Shown here in pieces: positions 34,401-49,400 of a DNA stretch of 64,000 nucleotides. The position numbers and the translations under genes are program-made. The stretch covers positions 4,902,001 to 4,966,000 of the forward strand of contig CM048850.1 in assembly GCA_026545225.1 (NCBI GenBank), in the 5' to 3' direction. The DNA is from Cornus controversa (taxonomy: Eukaryota > Streptophyta > Magnoliopsida > Cornales > Cornaceae). The first letter of the stretch is position 1. Each line of letters starts with the position of its first letter. Under the pieces are notes generated by a model. The model was given only the letters and a program-made list of their open reading frames with translations, made no database searches and was not told the DNA's origin.

Positions 34401-37400
34401 GATGGACATTAATCATGTGAACTAATATGAACATAAGAAGCTGCCTGTGCCATAATACCAAAGACTTCACCTGTTTTTCAAGATTTCAAATCAACTTTAA
34501 ATGAATAATCTCTTTCCTTGCTAAGAAATTGATGCAGATTAACATTGTGTTCCCATCCAGATTGGAGGCAATTAGTTATTTTATTTCGCCCTTCTGCACA
34601 ATTGTAAGGTTGGCCTGAATCAGGACTTATTTTGACCAACTACGTAACTGCTAGCTAAACTCAAACTCAATGGTTTTCATCTCACAGAGGCATGTCTAGT
34701 ACATTGCCTTGAATGTTGGAATCAGATATCATTTAAAATGTCCTGCTATCATTTTGTGATTTCATGATTACTTCTTAATCTTCTGATATATATTTTCTGA
34801 GATAATGAAGCTCGTAACTCTGACATCTTAGAAACCTACTGTTGCTTGTCCCAAACAGTGACGCACTTGCCATTTTTATTCTTTTTTTCTTCATCATATG
34901 ATTTTACTTCTTTCCTTCACTTCAGCATCTGTTTTAAGGTTCCTCAAGAATAGATTTCAAAAGTTCTTCCAAACACCACATTTGGTCAATTTCTGAACAT
35001 CGTGTTCCCATCCAGATTGGAGGCAATTAATGATTTTATTTTGCCCTTCTGCACAACTGTATGGTTGGCCTGAATCAGGTCTTTGACCAACTACGTAACT
35101 GCTAGCTAAACTCAAAATCAATGTTTTTCATCTCAGAGCAACATGTCTTGTAAAGCCTCAAAAATTTTCCTTAATTTCAATTATGTGATTAATTGAGTTT
35201 AAGCATGTTTAAATTTTAATTTGCATACTTAGTGATTTTGAGGGTCCTTTGGTGTTTTCATGTACGAGTGCAGGACCGGTAAGGTTCCGGGTAATCCGGA
35301 AGGTGTTTACGGGCTTTATAAGTGGCGTAAGGGTTTAAGTGAACTTTGAGGGACTTAAGTGGAGTTTTGGAAATTGAGGGAGTGCTAGTTGGTAATTAGT
35401 GGAAAGTATCATGTAACAAGGAGCAAATTAGGTGAAAGGGAGGGACTAAGTTGCAAGTCTTACATAAATATCTAAGAATAGATAGATATAAGATGTGTGT
35501 AGGCATTGTAAGTGGAGAAAATCTTATTTCTCTCTCTCTTATCTCTCACTCCCTCTCCTATTTCCATTTTCCTTGTTTCCCTCTTGGTTTTGAGTGCTTT
35601 GGAGTGGGATTGAGGATTTGGAGCAGGAACAAAGTGTGATCCTCTTCACTTTCTCTACGTTCTAATCGGTGGAAAGCTTGGATTTGGTGTAGCTTGGAAT
35701 TTCTAGGGTTTGAGTTCTAAGGCTTGGAATTGAGGTAGGGGTTTAAATTCATTCTTAGCTTTGATTCTATAGGTCCTTTATATGTGAAATTAAATTTTTA
35801 CATGAGATATATATGTATGAGTTGTGTTGTCTTTGATATGGAAATCTCCTAGCATATTCTAAGTGGAGTTTGTGTGCCATATAATGTTGAATGATGTTTA
35901 TGTGTTTATAGTGGGTCAGTGTATTCATTTGGAAGCATATATGAGTTTTGACTCCATGGGTTGAATGAAAAGCATAAAAGAAGCTCTCTTGAAAATGCAT
36001 AGTAATTGATTTTTCATGAGTTGATTGGAATTGCATTGTAATATGCTTGAGTTGGGTTTTATATGCATTAGCTATGGATGTGGTCTATTGGAAGTGAGTT
36101 TTGTGACAATCTTGGTTTTGTGTGTACTTGTGATAAATGTGCACTTATGTAGTGATTGTTGATTTTGGAGCAAGTGTGTGAGAAGCAAGAAGGGCCCGGA
36201 GCTCTAGGGTGAAAGGCTCAAAACTTGGCCAAGCGGATGTCGCTGTTGTCGGGTTAGCAACCCGTAAAGCACAAGCAGAGTATATGTGGTCTCTCAAGGA
36301 CACTTGCTATAGATGTGATAATTAGAAGTCGCCACTTTGTTTGATTTCAGACTATACGTGGTGTTTAGTTTGATTGTGATTGAGATTTCAGTTTTAGTTG
36401 TTTATATGTATTTGCTATACATGTTTTTCATAATTGTTTATGAAGTTGAATGAGTTTCATTTATGTGCATTATGAAAAATGCCATATAGTTGGATAGGTA
36501 TGCTATGTTGCATTCATGCATGATCGCCTGAGTCATTGTTGAGTTGATTGGATCATTTCTACTGGGCTTGTTGTTGCTCGCCCCCTTCCCCCCAAACATT
36601 TTTATATAAGACTCCGGCCGTGGACGATGCATAGAAGTGCTAAGGTGGAAGCACTTGGACTATTTTCGGAGCTTTTGCATATTTATGTTTATGTATGCCA
36701 TGTTTGGAACTTGGGAAAGATTTGTAGTTTGGATGTGGAACGAGTGATATTAGTACTATGGACATATGTACTTTGTTATTTTGATTATTGTTCCAACTAA
36801 TCTCCTCTCTTTTGGACTTCAAAAATATGTAAGTGATGGTATTGAGCAAGTTGTATTTTTGGTCCAAACTTCGGAAGAGCATAACTCCTTCGTTTCGAAC
36901 CCGAATTGAGTGAGTTTTTTTTTTTGAATTTGGGTATTTTTAAACCGTCTTTCAAATGGCATAAATTTCAGCTTAAAATTCAAATCTTGAATCTGAGTTA
37001 CTGTAGCTTTTTAGCTACTGCCCAAAAGTTAAAAGTAGGGTTTCGGGACCTTTCCAAAAGGTCCAAATTGTGTTTTTAAACTTCTTGGGACTATATTAGG
37101 ATGGGACAATGGTTCGAAAAATTTTCCGGAACTTTTATGAGAAGTTACTATTCACCCACCTCTTTCGTTTTGAAATTGTTCCAAATGACTTCCAATGATT
37201 TAAACAATGAATTGATATGCATATTCACCTAATTATATGTATACAAGGTTGCTTCCGCATTATGAGACTGGGTTTGGATGTTAGTTGTCCCGAGAAGTAG
37301 GGTATTTTGGGTTATTTTCACCGTTCATTCCTCAGTTTCCTCGCTCTTAACTAGGTGTTGGAAACCGGGGCATGACATGTCTAGTACATTGCCTTGAATG

Positions 37401-40400
37401 TCGGAATCAAATATCCTTTAAAATGTCCTGCTATCATTTTGTGATTTCATGATTACTTCTTAATCTTCTGATCTATATTTTCTGAGATAATCAGGCTCGT
37501 AACTCTGACATCTTAGAAACCTACTGTTGCTTGTCCCAAACAGTAATGTACTTGTCATTTTTATTCTTTTTTTCTTCGTCATATGATTTTACTTCTTCCC
37601 TTCACTTCAGCATCTGTTTTAAGGTTCCTCAAGAATATATTTCAAAAGTTCTTCCAAACACCACATTTGGTCAATTTCTGAACTTACCTCCATTAGCCTA
37701 AACCTGACTGAAGATAGTCCATGGAATGGAGTACATTAATAGCATTTTTGTTGGTTGCCATTTTAATCTTCAATTCTGACAGCCTTGCCAACAAAAAGTT
37801 AGGACATCTTCTCTATGTAATGAATCAAACAGATATGAGCTCTGTTACTGATATAAGTAGTTTGATCTTTGAACCTATTCCAAATGATTTGTATAGTTGC
37901 AGTATACAAATGGTGTTTTAATCTTCTGGTGCAGAAAATATTTTGTTCTTTTTACTGAGACTTTAGCATCTTGTTTTATTTCATAAACTTTCTGAGGTAA
38001 ATATCTAATTGTTTTTCCAAATTATATGTTTTTTCACCCCTTCTAGAGACTACAACACCCTCTAGCAAGGCTAAACAGGATTCAACTCCTCCTGATCATC
38101 AAACACTGTCAGGAAGTTTGAACAAAGCTCTCATAGCATCTAAAGGTGATACATCTATTTCCCAAAGCGTGAAGTCCTTTACATTCAATGATCTCAAGAA
38201 TGCCTCCAAGAACTTCCGTTCAGAAAGCCTTCTTGGCGAGGGAGGGTTTGGGTGTGTCTTCAAAGGATGGATTGACGGGAACACATTTGCTCCAAGCAAA
38301 CCAGGATCTGGGATTGTGGTGGCCATAAAAAAACTCAAGTCAGAAAGCTCTCAAGGTCACAGGGAATGGATTGTAAGGCCCTAATTTAAACTTTCTTTTA
38401 TTAATTCACTTCTATAGCCTTGCTACTTATTATATAAACTTTGTTTTGATTTTTTCATCTTGGCAGACAGAAGTTAACTACTTGGGTCAGCTACGCCATG
38501 AAAATCTTGTGAAACTCATTGGGTATTGTTCAGAATCTGAGCACAGACTTCTAGTTTATGAGTTCATGCCAAAGGGAAGTTTGGAAAATCATTTATTTAG
38601 AAGTAAGTAATTTCCGTTTGTCAGATCTTTGATTACATATTTTTCCTCTTCTAATATGAATTAATTTATCTTGATTTCGTACTTGGTAACAGTATAAATG
38701 TCCCTTTCCTATCTGGTATTTCAATTTTATTATATACATTCTTAGGAGTTAATGATATTGCAATTTTCAATAAGTTATGGAAAAGAATGATGATCTAAGA
38801 AGAATGGACATATGGAAGAAGAGACGGAATGTATTGAAAAGGTCAAAACTTTTCCTTTGTGTGAAGTGTGGACTGTAATTCAAAAAGTTATTTATGGTAT
38901 TATCCCTTTATTTTTTTTTTAAACAATGGAGAAATTGATATATTAAAACCAAAAAATACAAGAAGATATATCCAATTCCTCTGAGAAATACCTAGATAAT
39001 GAAATATAGAAGTAGAAATAAAAAGGTATGATAAGGGCATTTTGTGATACTTGGTTAAGGGTCAAGGGCTATTATCTAGTGCGGTTTCCATTTATTGAGG
39101 GTGCTGGAGGGGTAGACTAGATACAGTCATCACGTTTGACATTTTTTGTACAAAGTGGCTACTCAGGATGATTTGAACTCACGTTCTTATGCTTGACAGC
39201 ACAAGGTTTCACCATTGGATCAAGCAATGGCACCTCTATATTGTAATATTTAATTGGTAATATTTCTTTTTACTAGTAAAGAATTGTTTATATACGACGT
39301 ATTCACATTTAGTATTAGCTAGCTTGATCTATTTGATTCATTTGAACAACACTTTTTGGCTGTGCCAAGTCAAGAAGTTATAGAGACATTGCCTCATAGT
39401 CTGCAATCCACTAAAGCATGAATCTTTACGAACTAACGATATTTCTGCATGCATCTTAACCGATTAACGGCATTTCTACCCACAATTTTGAAGAGCCAAA
39501 ATGAATTGCCCGTTAACCTGAAAGTTGCCTATATGTTGAAATCTAACCACATGATGTTTCTGAAAGTAGCTATTTTCCATGGAAAATTTTATATACTCAA
39601 ATATGACCAACATGATTACACCTGTAAGTAGTTGATTGTGCATTAAAAGGAAAACTGTACAAATAAAAGGGGCGCAACCCAGGAAATTCAAAAGTAAAAT
39701 GGTCCAATTAATAGGCAAGGGGATACAAAACAGGGGCTGATGAAGCCCAAAACAAAACAATAAATCTTGGCCCAAGCAAATCAGATCACAGGACAAGACC
39801 CAAAAGATACCCCCGGCGGATGGAACAGGATGTTAAAGTGACAAACCCTGTAACTGAAATATTTTGATTTGGGATAGAAGAAATACAAGCGAAATATTTA
39901 AAGGCTTGAATGAGAGTAATCACTCATTCACAGCTCTAGTATTTATATACTAAAAGAGCACATGTTAAAGATTACAAGAAAGGAAAACAATTAAAAACAC
40001 TGCAGATTCTATGCCTAAATATATGCGTAAATAAAGTCAAATACCATGATTCTAGGCTATAACATATCTCGGGTATCATGATAAGTCAAATAGGCTAACA
40101 TATTTCGGCTAATAGGGACAAAGATGATCACTCGTACCTGCAGCTTTTAATCCAAACAAGTTGTCAATCCCAATAGCATAAAATATGGTTAGACATCTAG
40201 AAGTATCTTTATTTCCCTTGAGAAAATTAAAAGCATATTTCTCATCAAGTAGTAAAATGAATTTGATTGGCTATGGAATTTTTTAAATTTAGAGACAAAT
40301 TTTTAGTTAATTACCCTTTCCTTTTGCAAAGATAATGCACAAATATAGGTTGCTCCTTCTTAATCTTTGTTTATCAAGGATTTTGGTAACTCTTGTCCTT

Positions 40401-43400
40401 TGTTAAGCTAGTAATGAAGCCTGTGAGAGGACATTACGGCTAAGTTCTCTCATGAAAGTCCACTGCCAACCACGACTATTAACTCTTTAGAAGAGGCAAA
40501 TTAGATTCAAGTTTCTTGATCAATAGCAACCAATTCATTGATGCTGAGGTAGGGTGATGCAGGAGGCTTGAAAGAATGAGAGAGAGAAGAAGAAAGAGAG
40601 AAGAAGAAGAAGAAGAAGAAGAAGAAGAAGAAGAAGAAGATGAAAGAAAGAGAGAAGAAGAAGAACAAAGGGAGAAGAAAAATCTCAATTAGCTTTGTAT
40701 TCAATAATAATCATCAAAAGTGATGTCACAATGTATTAGCTACCCCTATATATAGGCAAAACAATAACCCTAAAAGGAAAACAAAAATCCTAAATAAATA
40801 AGGAAAATACATATAAAATAAAATAAATCAAAATCATCCTCTACATCTGTGCCTATAGTAAATGCGTAGACCACCCGACTCAGGATCTCCATCAATTCTC
40901 CCAGGCTGAGAAGAACTCTCCTCCGGAGAGTAAAGCTTTTGATACTACTCCAAAAGGTCTGGGTCAATACGGCGAAACTCATCCTCTGTGATCCATGTAT
41001 CATCTGTATCCGGACGATCTCTCCAACGAACAAGATATCACTAACAACCACCTTGATGAGAAGCAATAATCTGATGGTCAAGTACGTCTGCAAATTGATC
41101 TGTACTCCGTGGCGGAATTGGTGGAAGAACTGGCAATGGTGCTAATGAAGATGCATCTCCACCTGTGGGTGTACCGGTCGAAAATGCAGGAGGCTCAAAG
41201 GTACCTCGTTAAGGAAACAAGTCCTCTATATTGAAAACTGGACTAATACCTATATCAGATGGTAAGTCAAGTAAATAAGCATTAGGTCCCAACTTACGTA
41301 CGATACGAAATGGTCCAATAGCACGGGCATGCAGTTTCTTAAAAGAGTTTTTAGGATAACGCTCTGGGCGTACATTGAACCATAACATAATCTCTTTCAT
41401 TGAATTCCTGATTCCTACGATGAGCGTTAGTAGCAATTTTATAATTTTCATTACTTAAAGCAATTTTCCGTTTTATATCGGCATGAACATTATGAATGTG
41501 CTAGGCGAAGGAATCAGCAGACTCAGAAGGACGGGGTTTAGGTGGCAATGGAATAAGGTCAATAGGCTGGCGAGGAGAAAATCTATAAACAATCTCAAAT
41601 GGACTCTTATCGGTAGACCTATTGACAGAGCTATTATACGAAAACTCAGTTGTTGGTAACAAGGAATCCCATATGCGTGGGCATTCTCCAACTAGACACC
41701 TAAGCAAATCTCCTAGGCTTCTATTAATGACCTCGGTCTGACCATCAATTTGGGGGTGAAAAGCAGAGGAGAATTTCAGATTAGTCCCTAAAAGTTTCCA
41801 AAGTGTCTTCCAAAAATAACACACAAATTTCACATCTCTATCAGACACAATGGAAGTGGGTAATCCATGAAGCCTAACAATTTCCTTAAAGAACAACTTT
41901 GCCTCATGTGAGGCATTTGCTGTCTTGCTACAAGAAATAAAGTGTCATCTTGGAAAACGTATCTACAACCACTAAAATAGAATCATGTCCTCTAACGGTT
42001 TTAGACAATACTAGGACAAAATCCATGCTAAGATTTTTCCATGTTGTATGTGGGACATACAAAGGTGTATAAAGTCTAGTGTTCCTCTTCCTAGCTTTAG
42101 CTAATTGACATGTATGACACTGGAAAATGATCCTAGCAACATCACCCTTCAAAGACGGCCAATGAAATCTGTCCTCTACTAAGGAAATTGTCTTATCTCT
42201 ACCAAAATGGCCAGCAATCCCTCCAGCATGTAATTCCCACTTAAAAGTCTCTAATTGATGTGCGAGGAATGCATAGCCTAAAGCCTCAGAATAAATAACC
42301 GTCTCTAATCATAAAGTCAATATAGTCTCTACGGTTACCATTTTGAACCTCTTGAAATATTTCACAAAAATCAAGACAAGTGGAATACTCATCCTTTATC
42401 CTTTCAAAGCCTAAAACGTTGACACTCATAGCTTGAAGAACAACTCCAACCCGACTAAGAGCATCAGCTGGCTTATTTTCTAACCTCTTTCGGTGATTGA
42501 GCACAAAAGTGTATTCTTGCAGAAAAGCAACTCATTTTGCATGTTTGACACTCAATTTCCTTTGAGATTAAAGGTACCTTAAGGCTTGGTGATCAGAGTA
42601 TAAAACAAACTCTTGAGGCAACAGATAATATCGCCAATAATGGAGTGTCTGTACAACAGTGTAAAACTTTTTTTCATAGGTAGAGCACTTTTGCTTAGCT
42701 TTATTAAGCTTCTCGCTAAAGTACACAATGGGTTGACCCTCTTGACTTAGGACACCCCCTATTTTAACTCCAGATGCATCACAAGCAACCTCAAAAACTC
42801 TAGAGAATTCAGGATGTCGTAGAACTAGAGCCTCAGTCATTTTTTCCTTGATTTCACTAAAGGCTCGTGTTGCAAATGCAGTCCATTTAAACTCTCCTTT
42901 TTTCAAACAGTTTGTGATAGGTGCCATAATGGAGCTGAATCCCTTGATAAAGGGCCTATAAAAAGTAGTCAAACCATGGAAACTACGAACTTTTGAAATA
43001 GCTTTAGTTTCAGGCCACTCTTTAATTTCTCTTACCTTTTCAGGGTCTGCAGCAATACCCTGCATAGAAATAATAAATCCTAGGAAGATTACTTAAGTCT
43101 TCATAAAAGAACATTTCTTGAGCTTAACATATAGTTTTTCAACTCGAAGAACCTCAAGAACTTCTCGAAGGTGACTTAGGTGTTCTTCTTTAGACCAGCT
43201 ATAGATTAAAACATCATTAAAATAAACCACCAAAAACTTTCCTATGAAAGGACGTAAGACTTGAGTTATGACCCTTATAAATGTACTTGGTGCATTTGAC
43301 AACCCAAATGGCATAACTAGCCACTCAAAAAGTCCATCATGTGTTTTGAAGGCGGTTTTTCATTCATCACCCGATCTAATTTGGATTTGGTGATAACCAC

Positions 43401-46400
43401 TGCGCACGTCAATCTTGGAGAACCATTGAGAACCAACCATTTCATCTAACATGTCATCAAGACGAGGTATAGGAAACCTGTTCTTGATTGTAATTTTGTT
43501 AATGGCATGGCTATCAACACACATCCTCTAAGAACCATCTTTCTTAGGAGTCAAAAGAGCGGGCACAACACATAGACTAAGTCTATCTCTAATAAAGCCT
43601 TTCTGCAAAAGTCCATCAACTTGTCGTTGCAATTCGACACGCTCTTTAGGATTCATTCCATAGTGAGGTAGATTAGGTAGCTGGGACTAGATCAATTGCA
43701 TGTTGAATATTCCTCATGGAAGGTAATTCATTAGGCAATTCCTTTGGTGTCACATCTTGAATTCTTGCAACAGTTTAGTGACTTCCACAAGAGGCTTTTC
43801 ATTAGAAGGTTCTTCAGACACTTCTTTAGCAACGAGTGCTAGTATAATGCCTGATTCTTTTCCTTCTTTTTCAAACTCTTAAGGTGGAGGTGTGTCTTCT
43901 CATTGGATTGAGATGGTGACCTATGTTTGGACTTACGATCTCTCTCAATTGGCCTTGTGGGTGTAAGCATGATAGTTCGGCCTTTATATTTGAATACATA
44001 GGTATTATCTCTACCATGATTAGTAACATTCAAATCATAAAGCCAGGGGCAACCAAGAAGTATATGGGCTACGTCCATGGGTAGGACATCGCACTAAATC
44101 TTATCCGAGTATTCTCCCATTTGGATAGGAACCAAACACCTCTCTGAAACTGACAAGGAAGTCTTATCTACCCATGCTACCCTATAAGGTTGTGGTGTGG
44201 TTCAGGTTGAAGCTTCATCCTAGTGACACCTGATTTTGAGACTACAGTCAGTGAACTTCTTCCATCAATGACAATCTTGCAAACCTTATCCCCAAATCTT
44301 AGAAACGTATGAAAGATACTGGTGCGTTTCCGATCCTCCTTTCCCGTAGGAGTAGTTAAAATGAACCTCACGACACTGATACGTGTATCATCCATTTCTA
44401 AGTCTTCCTCAACTTCCTCATTTTCTATGGAATTTTCTATAGCTTCAACAATACTAAGATCTTCCTCCCCAACAACTTCATTTGACTTAGTGTCTAAGGT
44501 CAAGGTACGATGAGGATAACGTGAAGCATAATGACCTTTACTGTGACAATGGAAACACTCTATAGAGGATATATTGGGTTAAGAACTAAACACATTACCC
44601 TTAAAAGTATTAGCTCTCTGGTTGGGGTTGTTGCTACCTCTAGAGGTAGGTGTCCCAGATTGTACAGTCTTATGAGATCTCTCAAAAGAAACTGATTTAG
44701 TTTGTTGGGATACACCAGCTTAAGATGTCATTTGCCTAGGATTATGAAGCTTGTAATATTTCTCAAATTCTAAAGCTTTTTGATAAGCTTCTTCTAGCAT
44801 GTTAGGCTCATGCGAGTTGACTTCTCTCTGAATCTCAATTTTCAATCATTGATAAATTTAGCTACTATGACCCATGGCTCTTCATTTACATCACACCTCA
44901 TCATGAGTTCCTCAAAACGAGACAAGTATTTAGTCACACTGGAAGACATTTATCTCAAACTCATCAGTTGGTCTAACAATTGTCTCCTATGATAGGTGGG
45001 AAGATATTTCTCTTTCAATTTCTGTTTCATTTCAACCCACAATGTAATGGGTTCATCACATAAATGCTCTAGATTTCTTTGAACTCTTTGCCAATACCTC
45101 TTGGCAGAGCCCACTAATTTCATCTTAGCAAATCTCACTCTATGATTATCTGACATATCATACCACTCAAAGTAGTTTTTCATGTCATCTAACCAATCAA
45201 GAAATGCATTAGGATCCAACCTACCATCATAACTAGGAGCATCAACTTTAACTTTCTTTGTAATATCTCCCGATCCATCAGGATAGTACCTAGCTTCATG
45301 GTAATTCCTCTGAGGGAAATGATGATGTTGACGCCTATCTTGGTAAATCTCACTCTATGATTATCTGACATATCATACCACTCAAAGTAGTTTTTCATGT
45401 CATCTAACCAATCAAGAAATGCATTAGGATCCAACCTACCATCATAACTAGGAGCATCAACTTTAACTTTCTTTGTAATATCTCCCGATCCATCAGGATA
45501 GTACCTAGCTTCATGGTAATTCCTCTGAGGGAAATGATGATGTTGACGCCTATCTTGGTATCTACCTTGGGGTCTAAAAGGTCTTTGATGATCCTCGTGA
45601 TCATCCCCAGGTTCTGGTTCAACTCATCTAAGTCCTCAAAGTCTTCCGGTGGAAACGTACGATCTATGACTCGATGGTGAACATGTGATAGGGGTCTCCT
45701 AGCATTTGGAACTCGGCTCTCTCTAAAGCTAGGATTCCTTTGCAGGGGGGTTCGAGTAGCCTCGAGCATAGGGAGAAGACCACGACGAGGATTTGAACAC
45801 TCAATTGGATCATCATGGTGACTACCATTAGGATTTGTCCTATGTTTTGGAAACATGGATGTATTAGCCTTATGTTCATCAATGGGACGCTTACCTATAG
45901 AAGTGGTCAGCTTAGCCATCTCTTCACTTAGTCGGGCCATGGAGTCTGTTAAACCAGTCATGTTCTGTTCTATGTTTTGAACTCGCTCCTCTATTGAAGT
46001 TTGAAAGTTATATAAGTCTCCAATGGTCATGGTGAATTAATGAGATGGACTAGATAGGGTAAAAGGTTGTGGGAGGTATGCCGATATTTGATTTTAAATT
46101 AGCTAAATGGAAGGGATTTTTTTTTTTTCAAAATTAGTAGAGAATTATTAGGATTAATTACAAAATAGTTCTCTCATAATAAAAGAGCTCCTACTCCATT
46201 TTAGAGTAACTAGAGGATTGCCAATTAAGATCTGCCAACAACACCAGCAGGAAAATTCCTAGGAAAGAATGGAGGGGTCACAATGGTCCCACTTAAAAAC
46301 CAATCTCCTTAAACAGAACTTTTCTAGACTTGTGAATTTGGAAGATGCTCAATAGGGTTACCAATAGTCAACTTCTTCAAGAGGGTCCTACGAGCTTCGT

Positions 46401-49400
46401 GTACCCTATGACCAACGTTTAATTGATTTTTAAATTATCTAAATTTGGCTTGGGTTATACAAATGCAAGGAGATGTTTAACCTAGGTGGGCAAGGAATTA
46501 GTGATGAAATCCAATCCTTATCTTAGTTGGGGTTTGTGCCCTTACTAAAATCTAAATGTAAATGCTAAATTAAAATGCACAAACAGAGAATTAAATTAAG
46601 TAATTCAAATTATTAACTGCTACGATGCTACGATGCTCATCAGAAACTTAAACTCAAAGAAATTAATTACGCAAAAGTTCGTGCACACAGTATAGGTATT
46701 TTGGTGCCAAAGTGTTAATAACAAAGCAATAGTGGATAAGATAATAATAAAGTATTAGAACAATTTTCAAATGAAGAAAACGTACCTTAACAGAAGCCCT
46801 AAGTAGTTCGCAAGAGAAATAGGCTATCCAAGGTGGCTGGAAAACTGAAATAGATATTCTGTTTTTTTTTTTTTTTTTGCTTAACTGGTTTACAAAAGAA
46901 CTGGTTTAGTTCTGGACTGGTTCCAGGATCAGTACTGAGTCTGTAACCAAACAAGCCAAATCTGGCTTCTTTTTATAAAATATGCTTCTTTCACAAACGA
47001 ACAAAGGAACTTGAGACTTCTGTAGGTTTACGCTCTACCACGATAGGAAGCTTCGACAACGGCGACGACCAGTGACTGCCGAGAAAACTCTGGTGATGGC
47101 AATGTAAAACTCCAGCGATACTTTGAAGATGAAGACGACAATGTCTAGAGAGAATTCTGGCGACGATGGATCAAGAATATTCCGACAACGATGTGGTTCT
47201 TCTACTGTCTTCTTGCTCGCAATGAAGGCTGTTGCTTGCACTTGTTTTGAGTGCTCGGACTTGTTGGATGGGGTATTGATTTTATGTAGTTGCAAAGGTT
47301 GTGATCAGTGGGTTTTTGGTTTGGTAAAGAGGAAGAGGGATTAGGGTTTGTTTGGAGATGGTGGCAGTGGCGGCTTGGGTTTGATTGGGCAAATACAATG
47401 ATGGATGTTGGCTGGTTTATGGCAGACGGTGATTAGGGTTTATTTGGTGAAGGATTAGGGTTTGGGTGTGAGGAAGATGATGTGAGGGCGGCTGCTAGGG
47501 TTTTCAGATGGATGAACAGTGTGTTTAGGGTGCGAGGTTAGGGTTTGTTTAGGGGTTTGAACAGTAGGGTTGGTAACAGTGATGTATGGGTTTGTTCGCA
47601 GTGAACAGTTTGATTGCTATTGCTGTGAACAGTAGATGCTAACAGAAATACTATAGATCTTTGCTTTGATACCAAAATTGATGCAGGAGGCTTGAAAAAA
47701 TGAGAGAGAGAGGAAGAAGAAGAGAGAAAGAGAGAAGAAGAAGAACAGAGGGAGAGAAAAAATCTCAATAAGCTTTGTATTCAATTATAATCATCAAAAG
47801 TGCCGTCACAATGTATTAGCTACCCCTATATATAGGCAAAACAAAAACCCTAAAAGGGAAACAAAAACCCTAAATAAATAAGGAAAATACATATAAAATA
47901 AAATAAATCAAAATCATTCTCTACTTCTATGCCTATAGTAAGTGCATAGACCACCCAGCTCAGGATCTCCATCATAGGGAAGTTGTGGCACAGTCAGAGT
48001 GGTTTTTTCTCTCTTTTACCTTTCCTTTCACTGTCAGGTCATTTTCTTCATGGGAAAATGTTTGCTTTTACTTGTATGCCATTCATTTGATCACATGCAT
48101 TGGTCACAGAGGATAGATTAGTTGCTTAACAATAAATTTTTGTGTTAGTATTTTGAACTGTTATTTATTTCTCTGCAGAAGGTGTTGAGCCTATATCTTG
48201 GGCTACACGGATGCGTATTGCAATTGATGTTGCACGAGGATTATCCTTCTTACATAGTTTAGATGCCAATGTAATCTATCGTGATTTAAAGGCTTCTAAC
48301 ATTTTACTTGATTCGGTATGCCTGCACATCAAAAGTTTGAATATATGGATCAATATATAATAGTGCTACCCCTAAATTCATTAAATCAGTATGCATGACT
48401 TATGGAGCTTTTCGTCAATCATTTTTTATAGGATTTCAGTGCAAAACTTTCAGATTTTGGCTTAGCAAGGGATGGTCCTACTGGCGATAACACTCATGTT
48501 TCGACTAGAGTTGTGGGGACCCGGGGATATGCTGCACCAGAATACGTAGCGACAGGTTTGCACCTTTCTTAGTTACTCCTTTTATCTAAATCAATGAGAA
48601 AAGAAAAACCCTTTTTTTTTTTTCACTGGCAAAGAGAGATTTTTTTTTTATTAATCATTAGAAGAAAAAGAACAATCCTTCGAAAGCTCCAAGATAAATA
48701 AGGCTGCCAAAGTATGAGCAGCCTTATTCTTGTCTCTGGGTGTGTAAACAAACGACCGAGTTCGCTCTTGACCTAGCAGAATGACAATAAATTGTACCAA
48801 ATTATACACTGCCAAAGGAACCGTTTGACATCCATTAACTGCTGAAACAATACAGTTAGCATCAGACTAAAAAATGATAGGCTCTTGACTTCATCGCCTG
48901 AGCGAAAACATGGCCTGCCTAATTGTCTCGCCCTCCACCACTGAGCACCCCCTGCAGCTCCTTCACAAGCCTTGAAGGCACTATCCATATTGCATTTAAG
49001 GAAGCCCACCTGAGGAGGTATCTGCCAAGGAGACTCAGTAAGTTCTGGCCGTAGAAACCCATTTGCACATAAGCACTGCTCTGAAACTCATAAACCCTCT
49101 CCACTGCTAATGCCACCACAAGGTGCACGTCCGACCGTCAACTGATAAAAATGTAATCATTTTGAGACTTCCATATGAACCAGCAAGTGTACGCAATCAA
49201 TCCCCTCTTACGATAAACGTCCTCCCCATCCCTAGTAAGGTTGACAACCGCTAACCACAATCTCAAATGACTTTATAAGATCAGAAACCCTGTAGACAGA
49301 AGATTGGGTATTTGGGTCCTGAGATGTGAACCTTCGACCCCCGAACACAGCGATCTTCTCACACCTTGATGCTCATTCCTGCACCCACAACCCACTTACA

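Larger units (their letters stand above)
40555..47974 (-). mobile_element. Complete Reina-like chromovirus, decayed, in intron 3
   Basis: Two LTRs (40555-40894 and 47679-47974) with TGATG/CATCA ends enclose gag and pol on the minus strand. TAGGG lies on both outer sides (40550-40554 and 47975-47979). Short LTRs, the order gag-PR-RT-RH-IN, and a C-terminal chromodomain ([16 protein letters not shown], about 41000-41050) fit the Reina lineage. The coding frames have many stops, a 215-base duplication in gag, and changed catalytic residues. By eye the LTRs differ at about 14 of 215 aligned bases outside the GAA tract, so the insertion is not recent. It is antisense to the host kinase gene. Confidence 0.93.

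Noticed and set aside
40479-40704. Ser/Phe-rich open frames on the minus strand
   Set aside because: They are translations of the (GAA)n tract of the Reina LTR.
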